A stretch of 64,000 nt of DNA from positions 106,049 through 170,048 of the forward strand of contig CAJNYU010001708.1 in assembly GCA_905331475.1 (NCBI GenBank). Direction: 5' to 3'. The translations under genes and the position numbers were made by a program. The DNA comes from Rotaria socialis (taxonomy: Eukaryota; Rotifera; Eurotatoria; Philodinida; Philodinidae). Every line of letters starts with the position of its first letter. Within the stretch, counting starts at the first letter, position 1. Positions 48,480 to 59,607 of this stretch are shown here, piece after piece. The notes below the pieces were generated by a model. The model worked only from the letters and a program-made list of their open reading frames with translations. It did no database searches and was not told where the DNA came from.

Positions 48480-49429
48480 TTAACGAACATATTCTCCTCC
48501 AGTTTCTTTAATTATGCGTAACCATTTAGTAAAATCATTCACAGAATTTAAAATTTCTTCTTTTTCAATTTTCTTGACGGAATGTTTTATTTCTTGTATC
48601 AATAATTCTTCTGTTGTTATTTTCTTCCAGTTCATTAATTTACCCAACTCATTCCATGAACTGTAGTCAAATGTACACAAATCCGGCGAATTAGGAGGAC
48701 ATCGATCTTTGGAAATAAACGAAGGAAAGTGATCGATGGACCATTTTTGACTGAAATAATGTATGTGAGGTCTTGCACCATCTTGTTGATACGTGCAATG
48801 TTCTCCTAACATTTCGTTACCACATTCTAGAGCTATTGGAAGAACTTCATCGATGTATCGTTGAGTATCCATTGGTCCATCTTCAAAAATCACCTGCGCC
48901 GACAACCCTTCACTATATACACCTAACCGCACCATAACTTTCACCGGAAATTTAGTTGTTTCATAAATAGCTACTCTTTTGTCAGCCTCTTCCCTGCTTA
49001 TAGCCCAAATCCGGTCGTTTTGATTATTGCATATGCCATTCAGATCGAAATATTTTTCGTCCGAAAATAACCATCTTGTGATATCACTTTTGGTGTAATT
49101 GTTCAGAACCCAATTTGCAAATTTAACTCTTTTCTTTTTTTTAACATCTGTTAATTTGGGCTGTTTAATTTTCTTGTATGGAAAACAACCTAGATCTTTA
49201 CGTAAAATTCGATGAATACTGCTTTCAAGATGTTAGCTTTTGTACGAGCGGTGCGTGGACGGCCTGGTGGTGAAGATAATTCGATAGAACCTGTATTGCG
49301 AACCTTTTTAATCCATAATTTAATTGTTTGTAATGAAACGACTCCGGCGAGATCACGATATATTTTTGTTGGGCCATGACCATTTTCAAATTTAGCTTTT
49401 CCAACTTCTTGCATATCTTTACTCTTCAT
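48480..49429 (-). pseudogene. Mariner (DD37D) transposase 1, broken
   Basis: The N-terminal helix-turn-helix is read from 49429 (MKSKDMQEVGKAKF) to about 49212. There the frame breaks: residues KANILK jump to SSIHRILRKDLG in another frame, and the stretch normally lying between is missing, so a deletion with frameshift is likely. From there the frame is open to 48480. It carries the catalytic blocks FSDEKYF (first Asp), YQQDGARPH (second Asp) and NSPDLCTFDY (third Asp), with 37 residues counted between the last two. That spacing places it with DD37D (maT-like) mariners. A mariner-type terminus (GGTTGTCCCAGAATAAA inverse) lies at about 49571-49591. All three Asp are kept but the N-terminus is broken. 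Confidence 0.85.
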
Positions 49430-49705
49430 GATTTTAATTAATGAATTAAAATAACTTTTAATTTGAATAATATATGGATTTGTAGAGAATTTAATCCTTT
49501 ATCTTTTCTTAAAGAAAGATGTCCCGATTCATCGAAAAATAGGAGTAAAATACTTAAAAAAACAAACAGTCTAATTTATTCTGGGACAACCGATATTATT
49601 ACTCAGCGGTTTTTCGACTGATCCACTTAATTCTTTTTCTATTAAATTCACTGTCATAGTCTACAAAACGAGATGGTTTTATTAATCTAAATAGTCAGAA
49701 TCATT

Positions 49706-50687
49706 TTATTTTAAACGATACAATCGGTTAGTCCACTTGTTACAACTTTCAAACACTACTTGTAACCGAATCTTTTTCGCAGCACGTTTTAGTTCATGAA
49801 TCAAAGTTACTTTTAATTGTATATTGTTCCAGTTGATGTGGCTCACAAACTCATCCCATATGCAGTAATCTAGGGGATTTAAATCAGGACTATTTTGGGG
49901 CCAATGATCTTTATCGATGAACATTGGAAAATGTTCTTGGGACCATTGCTGTGTTAGAATATGGGTATGGGCTGTAGCATTTTCCTGCTGGAATATCCAA
50001 TCATTTCCAAACATTTCATTTCCATACTTTAAAGCCACAGGTAGAACATTTTTTATGTATCGTTCATGATTCATTGATTCTTTACCCAAAATTACCAACG
50101 GGAAAACACCTAACCAAACCATAATCTTATCTGAAAACTTTCGATTTTGCTTCCTACCACCAGCTTTATCTGCTTCCTGACAATTGACTACCCATATACG
50201 ATCGTTTTGTGAATTGTGCACCCCATCAATGGAACGTCTTTTCGTCGGAAAACAATATTTTCATTGTTGTTTCCTTTTTGAAATATGTTCTGATCCAATT
50301 CGAAAATCTTTTTCTTTTGGCCTTATGTTCACCTTCAAGCAATGGTACGACTCGCATTTTATATGCATGATATTGTCGATCATCTCTTAGTATTCGGCGA
50401 ACACTAGTTCGTGAAATACTAATTGCATGAGCCAATATTCGAGAAGAAACCTTTTTCTTCTGTTTTAAGCGACTTTTCACTTTTTCAAACATTTGTTTTG
50501 TACGAATAATACGTGGAGGACCTGGTGGAGCAGATAATTGAATAGCACCAGTCTTCTCAATCATATTACACCATCTTCTCACTGTATCATAACTAATAGC
50601 ACCGTTTAAATCGCGAAAAATTTTCGCTATGGAATCACCACTTTCATGCTTTGAAAGTACTAGTTGTTGAAGTTCTTTACTTTTCAT
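49706..50687 (-). pseudogene. Mariner (DD37D) transposase 2, frameshifted
   Basis: Start chosen at 50687 (MKSKELQQLV, aligned with the sister copy) rather than the further upstream ATG. The N-terminal double helix-turn-helix is complete, followed by FSDEKTF (first Asp). At about 50234 a single extra base shifts the frame: TTC then C, then ATTGATGGGGTGCAC. After this the DGVHNSQNDRIW block and the rest follow. The second catalytic block reads FQQENATAH, with Glu replacing the usual Asp, and the third is NSPDLNPLDY. Hence both reading frame and active site are damaged. A right terminus with GGGTGGGCCAG (inverse) lies at about 50832-50848; the left terminus was not found. Confidence 0.85.
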
Positions 50688-50848
50688 TATTCGGAACGCT
50701 CTTATAATGAACACTATATTGGGGAAAATATATCCGTTTGCCGAAATGCACGTGCACAATTGAACGAAAAAAAGAATCCGTCCGATCGAATAAAGAATGA
50801 TCGACTTATTACAGAAATAAAAGATACTTATTTAATCTGGCCCACCCG

Positions 50849-51182
50849 ATATTATCGACGTGCATACCCCTACATCACTGAAATAATGCATAATTGTTTA
50901 CTCTCAACATCTTTCAATGCGGATTGATTGTTAGAGTATGGAAACATGTCAAACAACTATCTTCTAAGAAGCGTACCACGTGAATATGCCAATGGCATAT
51001 GCAGTTGTGTCGTCTTTAAATAATGCACTGCACCTCTGCGAGTCGGTCCACCTGAACTTATTCTACCTGCTCTTGTCATAGGGTGCGTTCCTATCGATGG
51101 ACTACGCTTATTGATACTCGAGTGTTTTTTCTCCCTTAGTTGTGTATCCACCATCATTAGTTACTCGGGCTAGTATACACAG
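50849..51182. other. Spacer with one unexplained open frame
   Basis: The minus strand is open at 50957-51157 with a basic, low-hydrophobicity translation (MVDTQLREKKHSS...). I recognise nothing in it and there is no supporting context. Confidence 0.3.
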
Positions 51183-51518
51183 ATGGACTGGTCGCCACCA
51201 ATCAATTTTGTTCCACCCATTGTGCCTATCTTGATCATTACTCCACTTAACAGTTCGTTATTGTCACGATTTTCACCCCACACACCCATCGGTACACTCA
51301 TGGATGAACTATTCATCAAATAGTGGACAAATTACAGCAGTTATGAGAACTATTGTTCTGCATGTGCTCCAGGCTTGTGCACTTATCAATATGTCAAGTA
51401 TAACAACATCATATATGTAATAACGACAATACTTTCTCTATACGGTGGGCTCACTGTTGCTTTACGATTCCTTGTCTGGAACAGTCTATGTTTTTATCAA
51501 AAACTTAAAAATCGATAA
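51183..51518 (+). pseudogene. Remnant of a membrane protein (DEG/ENaC-like C-terminus?)
   Basis: A single frame from ATG 51183 to TAA 51516-51518 is interrupted only by TAG at 51321. After the stop the translation reads WTNYSSYENYCSACAPGLC, then a hydrophobic helix (YVITTILSLYGGLTVALRFLVW). A Cys-pair followed directly by a membrane helix with a Gly-Gly is reminiscent of the end of DEG/ENaC-like channel proteins, which are numerous in bdelloids. The family assignment is tentative. The in-frame stop and lack of the N-terminal half mark it as a fragment unless an unseen intron removes the stop. Confidence 0.45.
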
Positions 51519-52293
51519 AATTAGATTTGTACCATTAATGTCGTGTCATCAGTATCAAGAAACGAAGTGAAAATTAATGATTAAGTGAAAAATTTTAAGT
51601 ATAATAGATAAGAAAGACATTGTTAGTCTCAACGCTGATTGTTTCTGCTGTTGCCACTCTATCAATGCTTATTGTATTCGAATATTCTTTGTTCTTATCT
51701 AAATATTATATGGAAAAATAGAAATACAGGTGAAATATGATGCAAATCGAAGAATTCGAATGGTTAATCAGTTTCTCAAAATTCTTCAGCTTCATTTCTC
51801 TTCATAAAACAATACTAGTTACCCAAAAAAAGAACATTGATAATTGTTCTGCTGAAATAATAGGTGGTCCAACAAAATCTTTAATTGATTTCAAGAAAAA
51901 TAATTTTATACGATACTGAACAGTGCTTTAATTTCACCATTTTTCACTCTTCCAATCTACTGCTGTATAATATATGTGATGTGTTTAGGTCTATTTCTTC
52001 TACAAACTATTTTAATATCTTGTTTGTGTTATCCACACAATGATATTCATACTTGAGAAAGTCTACACTTGTCGAGCTCTATTTTAGTCATCTTCTAATC
52101 TTGTAGCAAGCACCATACCACCATTGAGTGATAGCGACACTTAGACCATGAACTTTTTATTAAAATAATAGTAGAGGTAGTGCTAAGTACAAAATGACAA
52201 AAAGCAGTATCACCTTGAAAAGAGCAGATAGGATATTCAAGACGATAATATCACAGCCACTATACAACTCTATCAACAAGATTCAGTATTATT
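51519..52293. other. Intergenic upstream of the methyltransferase
   Basis: AT-rich; no gene recognised. It presumably contains the promoter of the gene starting at 52294. Confidence 0.4.
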
Positions 52294-52938
52294 ATGAACT
52301 CTGATTCATTTTCTCAAGAAACACATGAACAAGCGGCAGCATTTGACCATATTGCCGAACAATATGAGGTAGTATTTGGCTTGAATAAAAATCATATGGC
52401 TGCTGTGAGTTGGCTGCTCGAACGTCTGCCACCGAACTCGCATATCTTAGATATAGGTTCAGGTACAGGGGTGCCCACTGCACGACTCTTATTTGATGCT
52501 GGACATAAGGTGACTGGTATTGATATCTCATCAGAAATGGTGCGAATCGCCAAATACAATGTACCAACAGCGACCTTCCTCCAGGCAGATGCTGCCAATG
52601 TTACATTTCCTCCTGCATCATTTTATGCGATTACAGCTTTTTTCTCGCTTCTAATGCTACGACGCGACTGCATCGAATCAACCCTTCAGAAACTTAAGAC
52701 TATGTTACAACCACCTAGCTATTTTATATTGTCAATGGTCGAAGGTGATTTCGATTATAAGAAAATTCCATTTCTCAGTCAATCGTTACATGTCTCTGCA
52801 TATCCACGTGATGTCATAGCTCGTCAACTTGAAAATCTTTCATTTACCATATTTGATAGTCATGCTGTACAATCCCAAGCGAATGAGCATACACCAACTG
52901 AGACGCAGCTGTTCTTTTTCTGCCAATATCAGAAGTGA
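52294..52938 (+). CDS. Class I SAM-dependent methyltransferase, 214 aa
   Basis: Intact, single-exon. The Rossmann-fold glycine loop that binds S-adenosylmethionine is ILDIGSGTG (51-59). The acidic residue contacting the ribose is D77 in VTGIDIS (73-79), and the motif III acidic residue is D99 in QADAANVTF. The family (Methyltransf_11/25 type, as in UbiE/Coq5-like enzymes) methylates small molecules; the substrate cannot be told from sequence. No signal peptide or membrane segment, so probably cytosolic. ATG at 52294 gives a normal N-terminal helix (AAFDHIAEQYEVVF), typical of the family. The absence of introns and the bacterial/fungal appearance suggest horizontal acquisition (inference). It stands alone, flanked by AT-rich intergenic DNA. 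Confidence 0.9.
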   Translation: MNSDSFSQETHEQAAAFDHIAEQYEVVFGLNKNHMAAVSWLLERLPPNSHILDIGSGTGVPTARLLFDAGHKVTGIDISSEMVRIAKYNVPTATFLQADAANVTFPPASFYAITAFFSLLMLRRDCIESTLQKLKTMLQPPSYFILSMVEGDFDYKKIPFLSQSLHVSAYPRDVIARQLENLSFTIFDSHAVQSQANEHTPTETQLFFFCQYQK

Positions 52939-54837
52939 ATTAGCCTCGAGTACATTGAAAATGTCAACCCGAACGACCATTTATTTTCGAGATTGTCCAA
53001 TATTCTGCCTTTTCTCATTAAACTGATTTTATTATTTTAAAGCTGATTTTTTTAAGTGCTCTAAATGATAACTCAATTGATACGAGTTTGTTTATGACTT
53101 TTCTTATTTTATTCAAAAAGAATGTATACAAGCTATTTTGAACGTGTCTTGTATGCCATTTTTATACGTAAAATAAAAAGAGCTAGGATTGTATGCAGTA
53201 AATCTCTTTTCATCCTATCATCAAATTTGCAAGCAGTGCAATATAGATGGGAACATATTTATTGTTGTCTTCTTTGTGATGTGTGCCACCATTAAGATAA
53301 GAATACAAAGGACAATAAAACATGATATTTGTAACCATCCTGAAGAGAGAAGGGTAAGCACTTTATTCGATTATGAATTTCACAGCATATATTCTTTACT
53401 CATAGATGCCTTCACAAAACTATCTGGCTTCTTACAAAAAAGTATATATTGTATACAGTAAGAGGAATCACAAGATGTGTCTTTCTTACTTTAATTTGCA
53501 GATAGATTTTGAAATAGTGACTTCTATAAAATCTTGATCCGAAAAATAAATTCAAAATATTCATAAATAATATACTCAATAATTTAACGAGAAAAATAAC
53601 TCTTCTATGGTTGCTACCGATTTCAGCATATTAGTTTTATTTTATCTACAAATATTGTGATGAAAATTGCAGAGAGCAGCACAAAGAAAGCAGTTTGAGC
53701 TTAAAACACATGTTCAAAGAAGCTTGTCGCTAACAGAATGTGTGTGCTGAAATCCATTGCACACGATCCGATTTCCAAATCTTTTTTTCTTCTGTTCTCT
53801 CATATTGGTCACCTATTTCCTGTTTGTTCGAGATCGAAAGACTTTGAAAACCCTTTTTATTTTAAATGTAGAGAATCACAAAATTTTGCTCAGTTTACAA
53901 AAAAAGATTTTGGAAACTATTTCAGATTCATCTTCATATAAATTGAACAGATGTTCCTGAGATTTAGACATAGAAGAGAGCACCAAGACACGTACGTTTC
54001 GGAAAACAATTCCATTACACAAGATTTCGATTTCGCTCAGCTCAAATCTATCATACTTACTACTAAATCCTTCGGAAATATCGCTTATCTAATGAATACA
54101 ATTGAGATTTTTAATGAGACTCAATAAGCGAGAAAGAAAAAAATGCAAGCGCTATGGGTGTCAATTTATAGTTTACTTAGTTTAAATTTAACTTCGCGAA
54201 AAGCTAATTGAATTAAAAATTGAACTAAATTTTAGAAGTGGAAATCATTTAAATTTAAAACTTGAATTTAATAAATTTTTTGAATGGATACTCATCATTG
54301 CTATGAGGAAAATACGTGATTTTAACAGTAGTAAATGCTAAATGAGAGGAAACGTAGTATTTTAGGTTAATATTTGTTCATTATAATCAAAATTTCTCTA
54401 CAGATATTGCAGAATTCATTATATATCCTCTTTAAAATACCACGATACTCATAAAAATATATTTAATAGCATAATTCGTAGACGAATGATTAGCTTTAGC
54501 TTTAGAAAACAAGAAACATACTCAAATTTGACTTTAAATAGTAGCAGTCAAGTCAAAAGCTATGTTTATCTACTAGTTTTCAAAATTTAACTAATTTGAA
54601 TTTCAAACAATTTAATTTAAACATAGTTAAATTTAGCTATTCATTTAACAAAAAATTTCTTTATTTTAAATTAAAATCTTTAAAAGTTTATTTCTCGATT
54701 TAATATTTTTTTGATTTAAAAGTGGCACCCCTAGCAAGTACCCTCTCTAATAAAATTAGATAACCCTAAAAAATGTGTATGCTGCAATTTTGATTACACA
54801 AGTCAATCAAAGCTGTCCCTTTTATCTAATTTAAAAA
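52939..54837. other. Intergenic, strongly AT-rich
   Basis: No gene or clear repeat recognised. The 54.1-54.7 kb part is made largely of short AAATTT/TTTAAA words and may be a decayed element. Confidence 0.45.
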
Positions 54838-55540
54838 AAACAAGTAACGTTCATCGACATCGAAAGTCGATTTACTGAGCCCTAGACTGATACGCATTAC
54901 AGCTTGAAATGCACTCACTGCCGAGAAGATGACTTGTTTGTCGCAGAAACAGATCCTGAAACTTCAAAAAGAGGCCAGCGTATAAGTTGATGGGAGAGGC
55001 GGAGAGAATCGATTAAATGAAAACTGGGCAAAAATCAGACGAAAATGAAAAATTGAGAACGAAAATCAATGATAAAAAGCACACAAAGACAAGCCGAAAT
55101 ACGAAGGGGGCCAACAGTCAAACTACGGTTTGGGGATGGGGAGAGAATCTCAGGTTCTTTTATTCATAAGAAGCGTGTTTGAAGAATCATGTCAGCGGGC
55201 TCGAAGGTTTTCAGCGGCGAGTGGGGGGGGGGGTGTGGGTGTGCGCGCCCCTAGCTGCTAATTGCGTGACTCTGAGATTTTGCAATAGAAGCATCAAAAT
55301 TCCTGAGGGGGCTCCTCCTGTCTGGCTCTATTGGCTTTACGACTGGATGGAGGTATTGCATGTTTCCCTCTCACGAATCCCCATATGGTAGGCACCATAA
55401 AGATGATCATTTGTGCCACAGAAGTGGTCCTTTGTACCATAGAAATGGTCCTTTCCTTCATTGTTACAGGCAGACAGGCAGACAGACAGAGAGACACAGA
55501 TGAATTACGGTCTCCAGACCCTATCCTTTCAGTCTAGGTG
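54838..55540 (+). repeat. Dispersed repeat with CAGA tract, copy 2
   Basis: Same order of blocks as the 17455 copy: AGTAACGTTCATCGACATCG, then GAGCCCTAGACTG, GTGGTCCTTTGTACCAT units, a (CAGA)n run, GATGAATTACGGTCTC and finally CAGTCTAGG. Includes a G/T-rich telomere-like patch at about 55205-55225. Confidence 0.75.
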
Positions 55541-56228
55541 TGCCAATAATGCATGGACATCCTTTATTGTTCACATATTTGCGTTTCCATTTCTTTGGAA
55601 TATCCTCTGATCCGGTATTAGGAAGTAGGAATACATCACGATGAGTGTTATGCAATATGCCATAGGCGTTATATAACCTAGCACTCTCATCAATCTTTCT
55701 GGTTTACTTCTTAATGTTATCTATCTACTTTTATGTAACGTGATTGCATCTTTAGACATAACCTACGTAATGCGCATGTGCCTATTATATCTTTCTCTAT
55801 TCTTCTCTCTGTCTTGTGTGCACGTATATAAAGCGAGTGCATTGTATTATATATCAGAACTGGAACAGAACTGGAAAGTTAGAGAACGGATTAGTGTAAC
55901 TAACAACTTATACACTGAGGATAGCGGTAACGCTACTCTTCCAGTTTCTCTTTGTGATCACAAACAAAAAAATAAAAGCTGCAGTAGTAACGAATATAAG
56001 CTATCCATTTATCATCAAACAATATTTCGTTACACTAGGGAACACCACGTTCTAACAGAACCCATATAATATTTTCAGTTCAATCCGATTCTTGATAATC
56101 TTAATCGATAAAATATAGCAAAATCTATCGACCGATGTATTATGAGACTTCTTTCAAGCTGATATATTACACTTTTTCATCAGTAATCTTCATACCGGAA
56201 GCGCTGAATTTTATATAGAGGTGTTTTC
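55541..56228. other. Intergenic; one weak open frame
   Basis: A plus-strand open frame at 55740-56069 (109 codons) begins with a signal-peptide-like hydrophobic stretch (MCLLYLSLFFSLSC). Its remainder is polar with several Cys. It has no known domain and no neighbour support, so it is mentioned but not called. Confidence 0.3.
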
Positions 56229-56239
56229 GCAAGGGGGAA

Positions 56240-56356
56240 ATAGCGGACTCCAATCCAGTGGAGTCCAGTGGAGTCCAGTGGAGTCCAATGGAGTCCAATG
56301 GAGTCCAATGGAGTCCAATGGAGTCCAATGGAGTCCAATGGAGTCCAGTGAAGTCG
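56240..56356. repeat. TGGAGTCCAR minisatellite, 10-bp unit
   Basis: About eleven copies of the 10-bp, self-complementary unit TGGAGTCCA(A/G) just inside the left end of the putative transposon. A shorter degenerate set lies inside the right end (about 60936-60985). As GGAGTCC contains the dyad GGA...TCC, it could serve as a repeated binding site. Confidence 0.85.
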
Positions 56357-56599
56357 TTTGAAACTCTGTAGAGCACTTCAAGTATATTATAGATATATAA
56401 TACACTTGTATATTGATTTTGCTTCTCATCACCTGTTATATAGAATTAAACAGATACTAGCTCCAATTTTGAGAAGGACGCACAGTATCTGTGTACCATC
56501 CATTCACAACACATTGAGTGAATAAAAAAATTACAGCAAACATAGTATACCCTGTATTGAAAAAAAGTCGAACAAAACTAGAAAAAAAAACTTATATTA

Positions 56600-59269
56600 T
56601 CATTTATTGATCTGTTGCACGCGAAGTAATCGATCATTTGAAAGTTTACTTTTATCTTCTGTTAACAACCAACATGCAGTTTGTTTGTGTAAAAATTTTG
56701 TATCATGATTTAATTTCACTTTAAAATAAGTATGCTCAATGTGAGGTTGTACTTTATCAGCAACTTTTACTCCAGAGAAGTCTTTCTTTGTAGTAGTTAT
56801 TAAATCTCGTGCGTTATTTTGTTCGTCTTCATCAGTGGAATCGTTATTAACAGAGCTATCATCATTGTCCTCATTCATGTTTAGATCATTTGTTGTTTCA
56901 TCTTCTTCATTATCATCATCAATTTCAAATACTTCATCGTCCAGATTGCATATTTGCGAAGAGTAATTATGCTTTTTCGAATCGAAATTTAATTGTCGAA
57001 ATAAATATTCACTTAATGGTTTTAATTCAAGAACATCGTTTTTTTCCAATAAGTTCAATATATCTATGCCTTCCAGCATGTCAAGAGCTTGATGGTATGC
57101 ATCAGTAATAACTTGTTCGATGTCTATTTCATCAATTTCGCGTTGACTGTGTGTAAATGATGATTGACGTTCAACACGATGTTTATAATGAATCGGAAAC
57201 ACTAAATTATCAACTGAACCATTTTGTAATTGTTTACATTTAATTTCATTCAATAATGATAGCCTTTGAGCACGTCGTAGAAAATCATGTACTGTAAAAT
57301 TGACTATCGTTGAATAAATTCCACTTAGCGCTCGCGTATTTCTAAAAATTGATTCACAAGCTTGCGAGTTAAAAATATGAATATGTAGTGCTTGTGGTGG
57401 TAACTGCTTTTGTTTCACAAGCGAAATCAAATATAATAAATTGTGAGCATTTATTTCAACCGACAAATATGCTGCTTGTGTAATAAAATATTTGCTTTTA
57501 TTTTTTTTTCTGGTTTGTGTTGAATAAAATGTTTTAAATTTAACCCAGGTAAACCATAGCCGACAAAAAAATACTACACACCAAGCAGAGCGTAGTCCTA
57601 CAATAAGATCTTATTATCTGTGATTCAGTGTGCATAAGTGCTTACTTTCAACTATTGTCGTTGTTTTTTCAATATAGGCTACTATAATCATTTTTAACAT
57701 TCGAAGATAAAGCAAAGTTCCACGAGTATCATCATCAGCATTTAAAATATTGAATAGATCATTAGATGTTAATTTGAAGCACGAACTAAAGTTTTGGCGA
57801 TCTTTAGGGTTAATGTCAGATTTTGTTAGACCATGATCAAGTTTAGAATAAGTATCATTTTCAATAATATCATGCAAATGATTGATCGATATTGACTGAT
57901 TTCCAATATATAATTCTGCTGTTGCTGATAATAAACGATTACGCCATTTGGTTACCAAATGTGTCGGATCTTGAAAAAATAATAATAATTGTTGTTCACG
58001 AAGATAAAACCAAGACCAATGTGATTTTATTTTTATTTGAAATGCTTGTGGGTGCTGGTGAACTTGAAAATTTGGAAGAGCTCCAAGAAAACCGCTCATT
58101 AAACGCATAGCACGTAGATATTTTGGATCCGCATCTATAAAAGAAAATGAAGTTATTCTTTAATAAAATTTGAAAAAAATTGTCTCACCGGTAGAAAAAC
58201 CAATAATCCTTATATTTCTTTGCAAGGATTGATTAAATATATACCACCATCTCTGTAATATATCGTCTGCTGTCGCAGTATTGTCAATTCCATATGCTGA
58301 CAACAGATAAGGACTTGATATGCTGCTATTATCTGTGGATGGCACTGGCTGAATCATATGTACATTCAATAACGATGCGTTATCAATTGAATTGAACCAT
58401 AATTTTAATGTATCAAATGAATCGGTCTGATAATATGATTTAATTGGCACTCCACGATCAAGTAATGAAGGAAATCCAGTAAATGCATTTGTTGTTGAAT
58501 CATATTTAATTCTTTTAACTATTCCAGTACAATCTTCAGAGCCGAATGCATAGTGTACATTAAGACTATCAAAATGTTTTTGAAGTTGATCAAATCGAAA
58601 TTCTCCTTCACTGATTCTTGAATCTGAACTTGAAATCAATGAATTTAATAAAGATAGATGCGGTAAAGATCCAGGTAAATTTAATCTAATAAATTCATAG
58701 GTCAATTTTCCACCTAAAATGTATAATGCTAAAGCAAAATTCTTAATTGAATTACTATATCGAAAATTATTGCTTGATTTGGCCAAATTATCAGTGAGAG
58801 TATCAATAAAATGTTTTAAAAAAGTATTGTTATTTTGATCGTCTACATTTTCATTGTCCACTCGTTGATACCAAATAATTAATTTTTTTAACAATGGATA
58901 TTTATTTATAAAATCAAATGATAAACTTGAATAAGAATCTCCATTACTACTTTTTTTAATTTGTTTTTGTTGCTGTTGCTTTAAAAATTCTAATAAACAA
59001 TTTAAATTATTTATTAACCCAATCTTTACAATAAATGCTCCATTATCAAGTTGAAAACATGATCTTTCTCTTATCATTAAGAAACTAGGTTCCGAACAAT
59101 TCATATTAAATATTTCAAAGATGTTCGGGTTTCGAATAAGAGATTGTGTAGATGTAATTGATTGAAATTTTAGAATCTCCACCATTTGTTGACCAACTAA
59201 TGCTTGAATAAATTCATAAAATTCATTATTCTTTAAAGCAAAAACATTCTCTGCTAATATATCATCCAT
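56600..59269 (-). CDS. Putative DDE transposase, 855 aa, three exons
   Basis: Exons 59269-58189, 58134-57646, 57597-56600. The introns are 54 and 48 bp, GT-AG, all phase 1. The second junction restores a stretch (RLRSAWCVVFFCRLW) that is open only after splicing. Candidate catalytic residues are D361 in FSTDADPKYL (created across intron 1), D416 in FFQDPTHLVTKWRNRLL and E605 in FNSQACESIFRNTR. The D-x-x-H...K..RN.LL and Q..E..F...R blocks recall P-element/THAP9-like or similar DDE transposases. The N-terminal 120 residues have a conserved CFQLDNGAFIVKIGL segment shared with the divergent gene at 59.6 kb. A strongly acidic region (EIDDDNEEDE...) lies near residues 735-785. I recognise homologues as uncharacterised metazoan proteins; the transposase role is inferred from these blocks and the flanking inverted repeats. 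Confidence 0.75.
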
Positions 59270-59607
59270 AAGAAAAAAACGATCGATTTTTTATCTAGAA
59301 AACGAAATGTGCTGAAAGATAATAGTTTATAATAAGTTTGAAAAAAAGTTTGATATATTTTTCAAAGCCTTCCAGCTGATAAATGACAGTGATGAATCAC
59401 ATATCGGTAATTTGAAGAAAACGTCCATCATTTGAAAAGATGGAATATTACAAACCATTGAAAAATACTAGCTACGCTTGTATAGAGAACATCACATTAG
59501 AAGCTATTGGTTCATAATATTCATGAATCATTAAACCTTTCTCGCTTATTCTCCCTCTCTGTCTCTCAAGAGAATTTTAATTTTCAAAATTATAACTAAA
59601 TTTAAAT

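Noticed and set aside
55740-56069. 109-codon open frame with a hydrophobic N-terminus (possible secreted peptide)
   Set aside because: No family, no splice or context support, and such lengths occur by chance in this sequence; mentioned in the intergenic note only.
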